Positions 14,606 to 22,482 of a DNA stretch of 64,000 nt are shown here, piece by piece. This DNA comes from Rubrobacter xylanophilus DSM 9941 (GTDB lineage Bacteria > Actinomycetota > Rubrobacteria > Rubrobacterales > Rubrobacteraceae): positions 682,001 through 746,000 of the forward strand of contig NC_008148.1 in the NCBI RefSeq assembly GCF_000014185.1, in the 5' to 3' direction. The notes beneath the pieces were generated by a model, which saw only the letters and a program-made list of their open reading frames with translations, searched no databases and was not told where the DNA came from. The position numbers were made by a program, and so were the translations under genes. Each line of letters begins with the position of its first letter. Position 1 is the first letter of the stretch.

Positions 14606-16498
14606 GTGAGCGCGCTGCGCCGGATGCTGGGGGCGCGGGACTGGTTCTACCTGCTCTGCCTGCTCGTGCCCTTCGCCCTCTACGGTCTGGGGCTCAAGGC
14701 GGCGAGCGCCCACTCCCAGTTCCGGGGGGCGGGCTTCGGGGATCTTCTCGGGCTCCTGCTCTCGGATGTGCTCTTCGACCTGGGGTACGCCCTGCTGTGG
14801 GTGGGGGCCTTCGCGGTCGCCGGGTGCGGGAGGGCCCGGCCGGTGCTGCTCGCGCTCCTGCACGGGACGACCATCCTCGTCCTGCTGGTCCAGACCGCCG
14901 CCTACCAGTACTTCCGGACCACCGGCTCCACCCTCGACTACGGGATAATAGCCCTCTCGGTCGCCCAGTTCGGCGAGATAAAGGCGGTGATAGCCAGCGA
15001 GGTCTCCGTCCTCTCCGCCGCGCTGCTCGCTGCGGTGGTGCTCTACGCGGCCTTCGGGCCCTGGCTCCTCACCCGGGCCCTCTTCCGGCCGCGGGGGGAG
15101 GCGCGGCCGCGGCTTCCGGTCGAGGCCGCGGGGTTTTTGCTGCTCGCCGCCGGGTTCATCTCCCTCTCCGGGATGGCCGGAGGTGGGGCGAGCGCCTCCT
15201 TCGCCCGCGACGGCTTCATGAACGTGGTGGTCACCGGCCTTCTGGAGCGCTCCGAGACCGCCCGGTTCGACCTCAGCTCCATGCCCGGGGTCAGGCCGAT
15301 GGAGACCCCTACGGAGACCCGGCTCGTCCCGACGCCGCGCACCCAGAGGAAGAACGTGGTCTTTATCCACCTGGAGTCCACCCGGGCCTTCTCCGTCACC
15401 CCCTACAACGAGGAGATAGACACCACGCCCTTTCTCGCCGGGCTCTCGCGGCGCAGCATCTTCGCCGAGCGGGCCTACACCACCGTCCCCCACACCTCCA
15501 AGGCGATAGTCTCGGTGAACTGCGGGATCATGCCGAACCTCACCCAGGAGATCACCGAGTCCGAGCCCGGCGGCATCCCGGCCCGCTGCCTGCCGGAGCT
15601 GCTCGAGGAGCGGGGCTACGACACGGTGCTGTTCCAGTCGGCCACCGAGGAGTTCGAGGACCGGCGGGCGGTGGCGAAGAACTTCGGCTACGAGGAGTTC
15701 TACCCGCTGGAGAGCATGGACACCGAGGGCTACGACCGGGTGAACTACTTCGGGTACGAGGACGACATCATGCTCGAGCCCAGCCGCCGCTGGCTGGAGG
15801 AGCACCGGGACGGCCCGTTCATGGCCACCTATCTCGGGGTCACCGGGCACCACGACTACCGGGTCGCCGACCGCTACGGAGTGAAGCGCTACGCGGAGGA
15901 CCCGACCCTCAACCGCTACCAGAACGAGGTGGCCTACCTCGACCACTTCGTGCGCAACGTGATCGAGCAGTACAAGGAGCTCGGGCTCTACGAGAAGACC
16001 ATCTTCGTGATCTACGGCGACCACGGGGAGGGCTTCGGGGAGCACGGGCGCTACCAGCACGACGATACGATCTACGAGGAGGGGCTGCGGGTACCCCTGA
16101 TCATCCACGTCCCCGGCCGGTTCGAGGACGGTCGCCGGGTGGAGGGCCTGGTGGACCACCTGGACATCCTGCCCACCGTGGCGGACCTCCTGGGCTACAG
16201 GATAGAGGGCGGCGACTACCCGGGCTACTCGCTGCTGCGCCCGATCCCCGAGGACCGCACCCTGCGCTTCAGCTGCTACCACGACTACAAGTGCCTGGCC
16301 AGCATCCGGGGCCACGAGAAGTACATCTACCACTACGGCCGGCAGCCGGAGGAGCTGTTCGACCTCGCCGAGGACCCGGCTGAGCGGCACAACCTGGCCC
16401 CGCAGGCCGACCCCGCGAAGCTCAGGCGGCTGCGGGAAGACCTTCTCCGGTGGCGGGCCAGCGTGCTCGCGGCCTACGACGGGGCCCGCTACCGCTAG
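14606..16498 (+). CDS. LtaS-like membrane phosphotransferase / sulfatase-superfamily protein (copy 2)
   Basis: This 630-residue tandem paralogue of the preceding gene has the same five-helix N-terminus and outer catalytic domain. Equivalent residues are E257, T297 (VPHTSKA) and D472/H473 (YGDHGEGFGEHG). The two copies share long stretches such as FQSATE, GYEDDIMLxPSRRWLEE and SIRGxEKYIYHY. The fifth helix here has no twin-arginine-like motif, unlike copy 1. Because most of the conserved face is kept, both copies are probably active, perhaps on different acceptors or as an initiating/extending pair. The start is GTG with a good ribosome-binding site. Confidence 0.75.
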   Translation: MSALRRMLGARDWFYLLCLLVPFALYGLGLKAASAHSQFRGAGFGDLLGLLLSDVLFDLGYALLWVGAFAVAGCGRARPVLLALLHGTTILVLLVQTAAYQYFRTTGSTLDYGIIALSVAQFGEIKAVIASEVSVLSAALLAAVVLYAAFGPWLLTRALFRPRGEARPRLPVEAAGFLLLAAGFISLSGMAGGGASASFARDGFMNVVVTGLLERSETARFDLSSMPGVRPMETPTETRLVPTPRTQRKNVVFIHLESTRAFSVTPYNEEIDTTPFLAGLSRRSIFAERAYTTVPHTSKAIVSVNCGIMPNLTQEITESEPGGIPARCLPELLEERGYDTVLFQSATEEFEDRRAVAKNFGYEEFYPLESMDTEGYDRVNYFGYEDDIMLEPSRRWLEEHRDGPFMATYLGVTGHHDYRVADRYGVKRYAEDPTLNRYQNEVAYLDHFVRNVIEQYKELGLYEKTIFVIYGDHGEGFGEHGRYQHDDTIYEEGLRVPLIIHVPGRFEDGRRVEGLVDHLDILPTVADLLGYRIEGGDYPGYSLLRPIPEDRTLRFSCYHDYKCLASIRGHEKYIYHYGRQPEELFDLAEDPAERHNLAPQADPAKLRRLREDLLRWRASVLAAYDGARYR

Positions 16499-16509
16499 GG
16501 GCGAACGCG

Positions 16510-16536
16510 GCGCCGGTGTGAGAGCTCACCCGGCGC
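16510..16536 (+). terminator. Inverted repeat after LtaS-like copy 2
   Basis: GCGCCGG (16510-16516) pairs with CCGGCGC (16530-16536), and GTGAG pairs with CTCAC inside, with one bulged T. It lies between two genes that each have their own start signals. There is no T-run; an operator role is also possible. Confidence 0.5.
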
Positions 16537-16576
16537 AGGTCTCCGGATCGCTCTAGGCTCACCGGGAGGAGGCTCT

Positions 16577-17971
16577 TTGTCCACCGCCGGGATACAGCAG
16601 GAACGCGTCAGGCACCTGAACCACAGGGGCCCCCGGGAGAGCGGCGAGTACGTTCTCTACTGGATGCAGGCCTCCCAGCGGGCCGAGCACAACCACGCCC
16701 TGGAGTACGCCGTCCGGCAGGCCAACGCGCTCGGGCGCAGCCTCGTCTGCGTCTTCGGCCTCACCGACGGCTACCCGGAGGCCAACCTCCGGCACTACGC
16801 CTTCATGCTGGAGGGGCTCGCAGACGTGGAGAAGGGGCTGCGCCGGCGGGGGATAGGGTTCGCCGTCCGGCGCGGCTCGCCCGACGAGGTCGCCCTGGAG
16901 GCGGGCAGAAGGGCCGCCCTCATAGTCACCGACCGGGGATATCTGCGCCACCAGGTCCGCTGGCGCGAGAACGTGGCCGCGGAGGCCGGCTGCCGGGTCA
17001 CCCAGGTGGAGTCGGACGTGTTGGTCCCGGTGGAGACGGCCTCCGACCGCCGGGAGTACGCGGCCCGCACCTTCCGCCCGCGCGTGAGCCGGCACCTGGA
17101 GCGCTTTCTCGTGGGGCTCGGGACCACCGCGCTGCGGCGGCCCTCCGCGGGGGCCGGGCTCGGCGGGTTGGACCTCTCCGACCCCGGGCGGGTGCTGGAG
17201 GAGCTGGACCTCGACCGGGGCGTCGGGCCGGTGGGCCACCTCTACCGGGGCGGCACCCGGGCGGCGAAGCGGCTGCTGCGGCGCTTTCTGGAGGAGGGGC
17301 TTCCCGGTTACGCCTCGGGGCGCGACCAGCCCCACGCGGGCGGCGTCTCGCACATGAGCAAGTACCTGCACTTCGGGCACATCTCGCCCCTCTACGTCGC
17401 GCTGCGGGCGCGGGGCTCGGGGGCCCCGGAGGAGGACGTCGGGGCGTTTCTGGAAGAGCTCGTCGTCCGGCGGGAGCTCGCCGTGAACTTTGTCCGCTAC
17501 ACCCCCAACTACGACTCCTACTCCTGCCTGCCGGAGTGGGCGCGCTCCACGCTGGAGGAGCACCGCGGAGACTCGAGGGAGCGCGTCTACACCCGCCGCC
17601 AGCTCGAGGAGGCGGCCACCCACGACCCCTACTGGAACGCCGCCATGGTCGAGATGCGCCACACCGGCTACCTGCACAACCACATGCGGATGTACTGGGG
17701 CAAGAGGATCCTCGGCTGGACCCGCACCCCGCAGCACGCCTACCGCACCGCGCTCTACCTGAACAACAGGTATTTCCTCGACGGCAGGGACCCGAACTCC
17801 TACGCCAACGTAGCGTGGGTCTTCGGGCTGCACGACCGGCCATGGAAGGAGCGGCCGGTCTTCGGCAAGGTGCGCTACATGTCCCGGAGCGGCCTGGAGC
17901 GCAAGACCGACCCCGGGGCCTACGTCCGGAGGGTCGAGCGCCTCACCGGGGTCTCCGTCTCCGGCGTGTAG
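16577..17971 (+). CDS. phr: Class II CPD deoxyribodipyrimidine photolyase
   Basis: This 464-residue flavoprotein would reverse UV-induced cyclobutane dimers using light. Class II features are seen: YVLYWMQASQRAEHNHALEYAV at the N-terminus, HMSKYLHFGHISP, ELAVNFVRYTPNYDSY, the conserved HNHMRMYWGKRILGW and the C-terminal DGRDPNSYANVAWVFGLHDRPW. The start is a TTG behind GGGAGGAGG. A hairpin separates it from the upstream gene. Its presence fits a sun-exposed or radiation-tolerant lifestyle, which is inference. Confidence 0.9.
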   Translation: MSTAGIQQERVRHLNHRGPRESGEYVLYWMQASQRAEHNHALEYAVRQANALGRSLVCVFGLTDGYPEANLRHYAFMLEGLADVEKGLRRRGIGFAVRRGSPDEVALEAGRRAALIVTDRGYLRHQVRWRENVAAEAGCRVTQVESDVLVPVETASDRREYAARTFRPRVSRHLERFLVGLGTTALRRPSAGAGLGGLDLSDPGRVLEELDLDRGVGPVGHLYRGGTRAAKRLLRRFLEEGLPGYASGRDQPHAGGVSHMSKYLHFGHISPLYVALRARGSGAPEEDVGAFLEELVVRRELAVNFVRYTPNYDSYSCLPEWARSTLEEHRGDSRERVYTRRQLEEAATHDPYWNAAMVEMRHTGYLHNHMRMYWGKRILGWTRTPQHAYRTALYLNNRYFLDGRDPNSYANVAWVFGLHDRPWKERPVFGKVRYMSRSGLERKTDPGAYVRRVERLTGVSVSGV

Positions 17972-18021
17972 GGGCGCCGCCGGCGCGCGTCCGGTGGTAT
18001 GCTTTCGCCAGGGTGGCAAGG

Positions 18022-18405
18022 ATGCGCATTCTGGGGCGTTTCGGCGGCGAGGCCGGGCGCCCGCGCAGGCCGGAGCGGGAGGCCGAGATCCGGGAGCACC
18101 TCGCCAACGAGCGGACGCTGCTCGCCTGGGTGCGGACCGGGGTGGGCCTCATCTCGCTGGGCTTCGTCGTGGAGCGCGCCGGGGCCCTCGCCGCCGTCGC
18201 CGGCGCGGAGGGGGCCTCGGACGTCTTCGGGCTCGCGCTCGTCGCGCTCGGCTGCCTCACCCTCGTCGTCGGAACGGCCCAGTACTTCCGCAACCGCAGC
18301 ATGATCCGGGAGGGGGTCTTCGCCTCCCGGGCGGCGCCGTACATGGTCGTGGTGGCCGGGAGCTTGCTCCTCGCGGCCGCCTTCGCCGTCTACGTCCTGC
18401 TCTGA
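18022..18405 (+). CDS. DUF202 (YidH-like) small membrane protein
   Basis: This 127-residue protein begins with a charged stretch, then the DUF202 signature EHLANERTLLAWVRTGVGLISLGFVVER. It has three hydrophobic segments and FRNRSMIREG between the last two. Function is unknown in the family. The ATG follows a -10-like TATGCT at 17998-18003. It is 50 bp after the photolyase and may be expressed independently. Confidence 0.82.
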   Translation: MRILGRFGGEAGRPRRPEREAEIREHLANERTLLAWVRTGVGLISLGFVVERAGALAAVAGAEGASDVFGLALVALGCLTLVVGTAQYFRNRSMIREGVFASRAAPYMVVVAGSLLLAAAFAVYVLL

Positions 18406-18429
18406 TCCCGCCGGCAGAGACAGGCCCCC

Positions 18430-18458
18430 GTTAAGCCTTCGTAAAGCTCCGGTAAAGG
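18430..18458 (+). promoter_or_regulatory. Three 7-bp direct repeats with 11-bp period (PhoB/OmpR-type operator candidate)
   Basis: GTTAAGC, GTAAAGC and GTAAAGG begin at 18430, 18441 and 18452, each separated by 4 bp. Direct heptamers at 11-bp spacing are the layout used by PhoB/PhoP/OmpR-family response regulators. The regulator and controlled gene are unknown; the operon from 18732 is the obvious candidate. Confidence 0.5.
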
Positions 18459-18645
18459 AACCGTCCGGGGGCGACCCGCCCGGGGGGCCGCCGCGTACCT
18501 CTTTGCAGGCCCCGCTCTGCGTGGTTGCGTCGTGGAAGCGCTGGCCGGGAGAGAGGAGAGGGCCTTGCCCGCTGAGGAGGTGAGGTTCTTGCTTCTCCTG
18601 CCGCCGCGGGAAGAGGCCGGGAGGGAGCGCGCCTTAACCGGATCT

Positions 18646-18659
18646 TTGCCCGCGGGCAA
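18646..18659. repeat. 14-bp perfect palindrome
   Basis: TTGCCCGCGGGCAA reads the same on both strands and lies about 70 bp before the gene at 18732. It may be an operator or a small RNA hairpin. Confidence 0.4.
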
Positions 18660-18731
18660 CAGCTTTCCAACGCGCGCCGGGCAGAGGGGCCGTGACAGTC
18701 GGAAGAGGCGAGGACAGGAGGTGTTCTTCTC

Positions 18732-19196
18732 TTGCAACCGCAGCATTCGCAGGGAGTCCAGCGGGCCGTCGTGGCCTCCTACGGGTCCTACGAGGAGGCG
18801 CAGAGGGCGGTGGACCGCCTCTCGGACAAGGGGTTCCCCGTCGAGAGGGTGGCCATCGTGGCGCGGGACCTGGAGTTCGTGGAGCAGGTCACCGGCCGCA
18901 GGGGTTTCTGGCAGGCGCTCGGGTCAGGGGCCGGGTCCGGGGCCGTGGTGGGCGTGCTCTTCGGCTTCGTCTTCGGGCTGCTCAACGTCATAGCGCCGCT
19001 GGTCTCGGCCGTCGTGGTGGCCCTCTACGGCTTGGTCTTCGGCGCCGTGGTCGGCGGGATCGTCGGCGCGCTCTCCCACGCCCTCTCCGGCGGTCGGAGG
19101 GACTTCTCTTCGGTCGGCGGCATGCGGGCGGGGAGCTACGACGTGATGGCCGACGCGGAGGTGGCCGGGGAGGCACGGCGGCTCCTCGGCGAGTAG
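18732..19196 (+). CDS. General-stress-protein-17M-like membrane protein
   Basis: This 154-residue protein has an N-terminal soluble domain (VVASYGSYEEAQRAVDRLSDKGFPVERVAIVARDL) like the GSP17M/YflT stress proteins. Two Gly-rich hydrophobic helices follow (residues ~60-115), and then a C-terminal repeat of the small domain ending YDVMADAEVAGEARRLLGE. The start is TTG with AGGAGG 10 bp upstream. It heads a run of five genes in the same direction with short gaps, the core of which is an HtrA-type protease, so an envelope-stress role is plausible but unproven. Confidence 0.7.
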   Translation: MQPQHSQGVQRAVVASYGSYEEAQRAVDRLSDKGFPVERVAIVARDLEFVEQVTGRRGFWQALGSGAGSGAVVGVLFGFVFGLLNVIAPLVSAVVVALYGLVFGAVVGGIVGALSHALSGGRRDFSSVGGMRAGSYDVMADAEVAGEARRLLGE

Positions 19197-19206
19197 GAGT
19201 AGGGTG

Positions 19207-19656
19207 ATGGACCGTCGGCGGGGTGGCATACGCTGGGGGGCGGTGGCGCTGGGGTGGCTGGTGGCGGTACTGGCCGGTATCGTGATCAGCCCCGCCCTCA
19301 GGCTCCTCTACGGCGCCGCCATCGGGCCGGAGCTCGACCGCGGGGAGCTGACGGCGGGCCTTGTGGCCGTCTCGATGGGGTCCGGCTTTCTGGCCTACCT
19401 CGTCGGCGGCTACGCGGCGGCCCGGATGGCGGGGGGCGCCGGTGGGACCCACGGGGCGCTCACGGCGGTCTACGGGCTCGTTGTCGGCGTGGTTCTCGGG
19501 GTCGTGCTCGGCCTGCTCGGGCTGGTCTTTGTCGAGGGCGTGGCTCTGCCGCCGGCGACGTTCGGCCTGGCCGGGGAGGCGCTCGTCGCCGGGCTCGTCC
19601 TGTTCGTGGTCAACCTGGTCGGAGGCTACGCGGGAGGCAGGCTTGGTGCCCGGTAG
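19207..19656 (+). CDS. Small four-helix membrane protein, function unknown
   Basis: This ~149-residue protein has four hydrophobic segments joined by Gly/Ala-rich turns (GGYAAARMAGGAGG; GGYAGGRLGAR at the end). I do not recognise a named family with confidence; it resembles TIGR04086-type small membrane proteins. The ATG at 19207 is preferred over the adjacent GTG because AGGAG lies 7-9 bp upstream. It follows the previous gene by 10 bp and overlaps the HtrA gene by 11 bp, so it is probably translated with it. Confidence 0.65.
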   Translation: MDRRRGGIRWGAVALGWLVAVLAGIVISPALRLLYGAAIGPELDRGELTAGLVAVSMGSGFLAYLVGGYAAARMAGGAGGTHGALTAVYGLVVGVVLGVVLGLLGLVFVEGVALPPATFGLAGEALVAGLVLFVVNLVGGYAGGRLGAR

Positions 19657-20773
19657 AGGAGACGCCCCGGCCGGAGGGGCGCGCCGCATCTGTCGCGGGC
19701 TGCTCGCCGCGCTCGCCCTGCTGGCCGCTCTGGCCGTTTCCGGATGCTCCGAAGAGCATCCGGAGGGGGCCGTTCGGCAGCACGAGCAATCCCGGGGCGC
19801 CGCCCCGCCGGCCCGGCTCACCTCCGGGGAGGACGGCTGGCCCGTGGACGAGGCGGCCCGGGAGGTGGAGCCCTCGGTCGTCCAGATCAACGTAGAAGAG
19901 ATCCAACGCACCATCTTCGGGCCCCGGAGGCTTCAGGGGCTCGGGAGCGGGGTCATCTACCGGGAGGACGGCTACATCATCACCAACGCCCACGTGGTGG
20001 AGGGGGCCGAGGAGGTGAACGTGGCCTTCGCCGACGGCTCCACCAGGCGCGGGCGGGTGCTCGGCGCCGACTCCTTCACCGACATAGCGGTGGTCAAGGT
20101 GGACCGCGAGGGCCTTCCGGCGGCCGACTTCGCGGAGGAGCTGGACCTGAGGGCGGGGGAGCTGGTGCTCTCCGTCGGCAGCCCCTCGGGCTTCGAGTCC
20201 ACGGTTACCGCCGGGGTGGTGAGCGGGCTGGACCGTGAGATTCCGGCCCGGCTCACCGGAGGCGTGCAGATCCCCTCCTTGACCGGCCTGATCCAGACGG
20301 ACGCCGCGATCTCGCCGGGCTCCTCGGGCGGCGCCCTGGCGAACGCGGGCGGGGAGGTGGTCGGGATCAACGTGGCCTACCTGCCGCCCCAGACGGGGGC
20401 GGTGAACATAGGGTTCGCGATCCCCGCCCCGGTGGCGACCTCGGTGGCCGACCAGATCATCGAGCGCGGCGAGGCGGTTCACCCCTATCTCGGCGTCTCG
20501 CTGGCGAGCCTGACCCCGCAGATAGCGGAGCGCTTCGGCCTCCCGGTGGAGTCCGGGGCGCTCGTGGTGAGCGTCGCCCCCGGGAGCCCGGCCGCGCGGG
20601 CCGGTATAGAGCCCCGGGACGTCATAACCCGTCTGGAGGAGCGGCGGATCTCCGACGCCGGAGACCTCATCGCCGCGCTCCGTGCCTACCGCCCGGGGGA
20701 GACGGTGCGGCTCACGGTGTTCTCCGGTGGGGAGTCCAGGCAGGTTGAGGTGAGGCTCGGGGAGCGCAGTTGA
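19646..20773 (+). CDS. HtrA/DegP-like serine protease lipoprotein with PDZ domain
   Basis: This 375-residue lipoprotein has a signal with a lipobox cysteine at C34 (AVSGC). A trypsin-fold domain follows with the triad H116 (NAHVV), D146 (FTDIAVV) and S227 (SPGSSGGAL), and then a C-terminal PDZ domain from about residue 285 (YLGVSLASL). It should degrade or chaperone misfolded proteins outside the membrane. The GSSGG motif replaces the more common GNSGG but keeps the nucleophile. I chose the GTG with GGGAGG 8 bp upstream over an adjacent TTG. The membrane-protein gene before it overlaps it by 11 bp. Confidence 0.9.
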   Translation: MPGRGDAPAGGARRICRGLLAALALLAALAVSGCSEEHPEGAVRQHEQSRGAAPPARLTSGEDGWPVDEAAREVEPSVVQINVEEIQRTIFGPRRLQGLGSGVIYREDGYIITNAHVVEGAEEVNVAFADGSTRRGRVLGADSFTDIAVVKVDREGLPAADFAEELDLRAGELVLSVGSPSGFESTVTAGVVSGLDREIPARLTGGVQIPSLTGLIQTDAAISPGSSGGALANAGGEVVGINVAYLPPQTGAVNIGFAIPAPVATSVADQIIERGEAVHPYLGVSLASLTPQIAERFGLPVESGALVVSVAPGSPAARAGIEPRDVITRLEERRISDAGDLIAALRAYRPGETVRLTVFSGGESRQVEVRLGERS

Positions 20774-20796
20774 CGGCCAGGAAGGAGGCAAGGCTT

Positions 20797-21081
20797 GTGG
20801 ATCAGGAGCGCAAGACGGGCGGCCGGTTGCTCGCCGGCAGGATGCTCTGCGTGATCGGTATCCTTATCGCCCCCTTCGGGGCCTACGCCATCTCCGTCGT
20901 CCTCGACGCCGTGGCACTGATCCTGGGCACCATCGGGTTCGCGTTGGGAGCCAGGACCCTCGGCGCCGCGACCGTGGTGCTGGCGGTCGTGGCCATGTTC
21001 GTGGGGCTCCTCGCCGGAGAGGGGATGGTCCCCGGGGCCTACGACCGGGCGCTCGAGGATGTCTTCGGCGGAGCGGAGTAA
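20797..21081 (+). CDS. Small two- or three-helix membrane protein
   Basis: This 94-residue protein has a short charged N-terminus and three hydrophobic segments; the C-terminus reads YDRALEDVFGGAE. No family is recognised. The GTG at 20797 is preferred because AAGGAGG lies exactly 8 bp upstream. A TTG at 20770 overlapping the HtrA stop would add nine residues. It lies between the HtrA gene and a solute-binding lipoprotein, with gaps of 23 and 15 bp, so it is cotranscribed with both. Confidence 0.65.
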   Translation: MDQERKTGGRLLAGRMLCVIGILIAPFGAYAISVVLDAVALILGTIGFALGARTLGAATVVLAVVAMFVGLLAGEGMVPGAYDRALEDVFGGAE

Positions 21082-21096
21082 GGAGGTGTCGGGAGG

Positions 21097-22416
21097 ATGA
21101 GACGGAAGACGCGTGCGGGGCTGAGCCGGAAGGAGTTCCTGAGGCTCGGGGGTGCCTCCCTGGCGGGGGCCGCCCTTCTCGGTGCTGCGGGTTGCGGGGA
21201 GGAGGCCGGTACCGGGGAGGGGCCGGTGAGGCTCGTCTTCTCCCACGGCCCCGAGCCCTCCGGCGTCCTCAGAGAGCAGCTGGACGCCTTCAACCGGCGG
21301 CACGAGGGCGAGATCCGGGTCGAGTGGCGGGAGATGGCGGCGGACACCGGACAGTACTTCAACCAGCTCAGGACCGAGTTTCAGGCCGGGGCGAGCGAGA
21401 TAGACGTGATAAGCGGCGACGTGATCTGGCCGGCCCAGTTCGCGGCGAACGGCTGGATCGAGGAGCTCTCCGGCCGCTTCCCCGAGTCCGAGCGCAGCCG
21501 GTTTCTGAACGCCCCGGTGGAGGCCAATACGTGGGAGGGCGGGGTCTACGGGGTCCCCTGGTTCACCGACGCGGGCATGCTCTACTACCGCAAAGACCTC
21601 CTGCAGAAGAGTGGCTTCCCCGAAGCCCCGAAGACCTGGGGCGAGCTCAAGGAGATGGCCCTCGAGACAAAGCGCGAGCAGGGCGTGGAGTACGGTTTTG
21701 TCTTCCAGGGCGCCGAGTACGAGGGCGGCGTCGTGGACGGGCTGGAGTACATCTGGACACATGGCGGTGGCGTGCTCGACGAGCGTTCGGAGAAGGTTGT
21801 CGTAGACAGCCCGGAGGCCGCAGCGGGGCTCGCTACCGAGCGGAGCATGATAGAGGATGGGGTCGCCCCGATCTCCGTGGTCAACTACAAGGAGCAGGAG
21901 ACCCACCAGACGTTTATCCGGGGGGCCTCGGTCTTCGCCCGCAACTGGCCCTACATGTACGGCCTGATAGCGGACCCGGAACAGTCCAACGTGGACCCCG
22001 CCCAGGTGGGCGTCGCGCCGCTGCCGCACGCGCCGGGCGAGCGGAGCTTCAGCGGCCTCGGCGGCTGGAACCTGTTCATCAACGCCGCCTCGCAGAAGAA
22101 GGACGCGGCCTGGACCCTCATAGAGTACCTCGCCGCCCCCGAGCAGCAGAAGCAGCGGGCGTTGGAGGGAGGGTATCTGCCCACCCTCAGAGAGCTCTAC
22201 GAGGACCGGGAGATCCTGGACAAGGTGCCCGTGGTCAGGCTGGGCAAGGGGGCGATCCTGAGCGCCCGCCCGCGCCCGGTCTCCCCCTACTACTCGGACA
22301 TGTCGCTCAGGATGGCCGAGCAGTTCAACGCCGCGCTGAAGGGCAACGTCTCGCCGCGCAGGGCGGTGGAGATCCTGCAGCGGGAGCTCGAGAACATCCT
22401 GGAGCGGGCCGGGTAG
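21097..22416 (+). CDS. Extracellular solute-binding lipoprotein, family 1 (sugar ABC type)
   Basis: This 439-residue protein has an export signal that looks twin-arginine-like (SRKEFLRLGG) and ends in a lipobox with C33. The mature part has family-1 sugar-binding features: ISGDVIWPAQFAANGWIEEL, YGVPWFTDAGMLYYRKDLL, GGWNLFINAASQKKDAAWTLIEYL and a C-terminal helix pair. It would bind an oligosaccharide or related solute for an ABC importer, but no permease or ATPase gene is near. It ends the HtrA operon instead, 15 bp after the small membrane protein. Confidence 0.85.
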   Translation: MRRKTRAGLSRKEFLRLGGASLAGAALLGAAGCGEEAGTGEGPVRLVFSHGPEPSGVLREQLDAFNRRHEGEIRVEWREMAADTGQYFNQLRTEFQAGASEIDVISGDVIWPAQFAANGWIEELSGRFPESERSRFLNAPVEANTWEGGVYGVPWFTDAGMLYYRKDLLQKSGFPEAPKTWGELKEMALETKREQGVEYGFVFQGAEYEGGVVDGLEYIWTHGGGVLDERSEKVVVDSPEAAAGLATERSMIEDGVAPISVVNYKEQETHQTFIRGASVFARNWPYMYGLIADPEQSNVDPAQVGVAPLPHAPGERSFSGLGGWNLFINAASQKKDAAWTLIEYLAAPEQQKQRALEGGYLPTLRELYEDREILDKVPVVRLGKGAILSARPRPVSPYYSDMSLRMAEQFNAALKGNVSPRRAVEILQRELENILERAG

Positions 22417-22435
22417 CGGCCCCGCCGGGGCGGGC

Positions 22436-22441
22436 TAGAAT
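22436..22441 (+). promoter_or_regulatory. -10 element TAGAAT before the MaoC-like gene
   Basis: TAGAAT lies 20 bp after the preceding stop and about 41 bp before the TTG at 22483, which has an AGGAGG site. Confidence 0.45.
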
Positions 22442-22482
22442 GCTGGTCCGTGGTGTCCGGCTGGCCGGAGAGGAGGTCCGCG

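Larger units (their letters stand above)
18406..18731. other. 326-bp non-coding stretch with regulatory-looking repeats
   Basis: No convincing gene is seen; one open frame from 18532 has an implausible composition and runs into the next gene out of frame. The region holds three phased direct repeats (18430-18458), a 14-bp perfect palindrome (18646-18659) and purine-rich segments. It ends with AGGAGG for the gene at 18732. It could be a long leader or a regulated promoter region for the five-gene envelope operon. Confidence 0.5.

Noticed and set aside
12601-16498. Annotating the tandem pair as true sulfatases
   Set aside because: There is no C/S-x-P-x-R formylglycine motif, and the layout of five helices plus an outer domain with Thr fits LtaS-like phosphotransferases better.
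18532-18993. A 150-codon open frame starting in the gap before the stress-protein gene
   Set aside because: Its composition is Arg/Ser/Pro-rich, it runs out of frame into a clear gene, and it lacks any family-like segment. The gene at 18732 has a good AGGAGG site in another frame.
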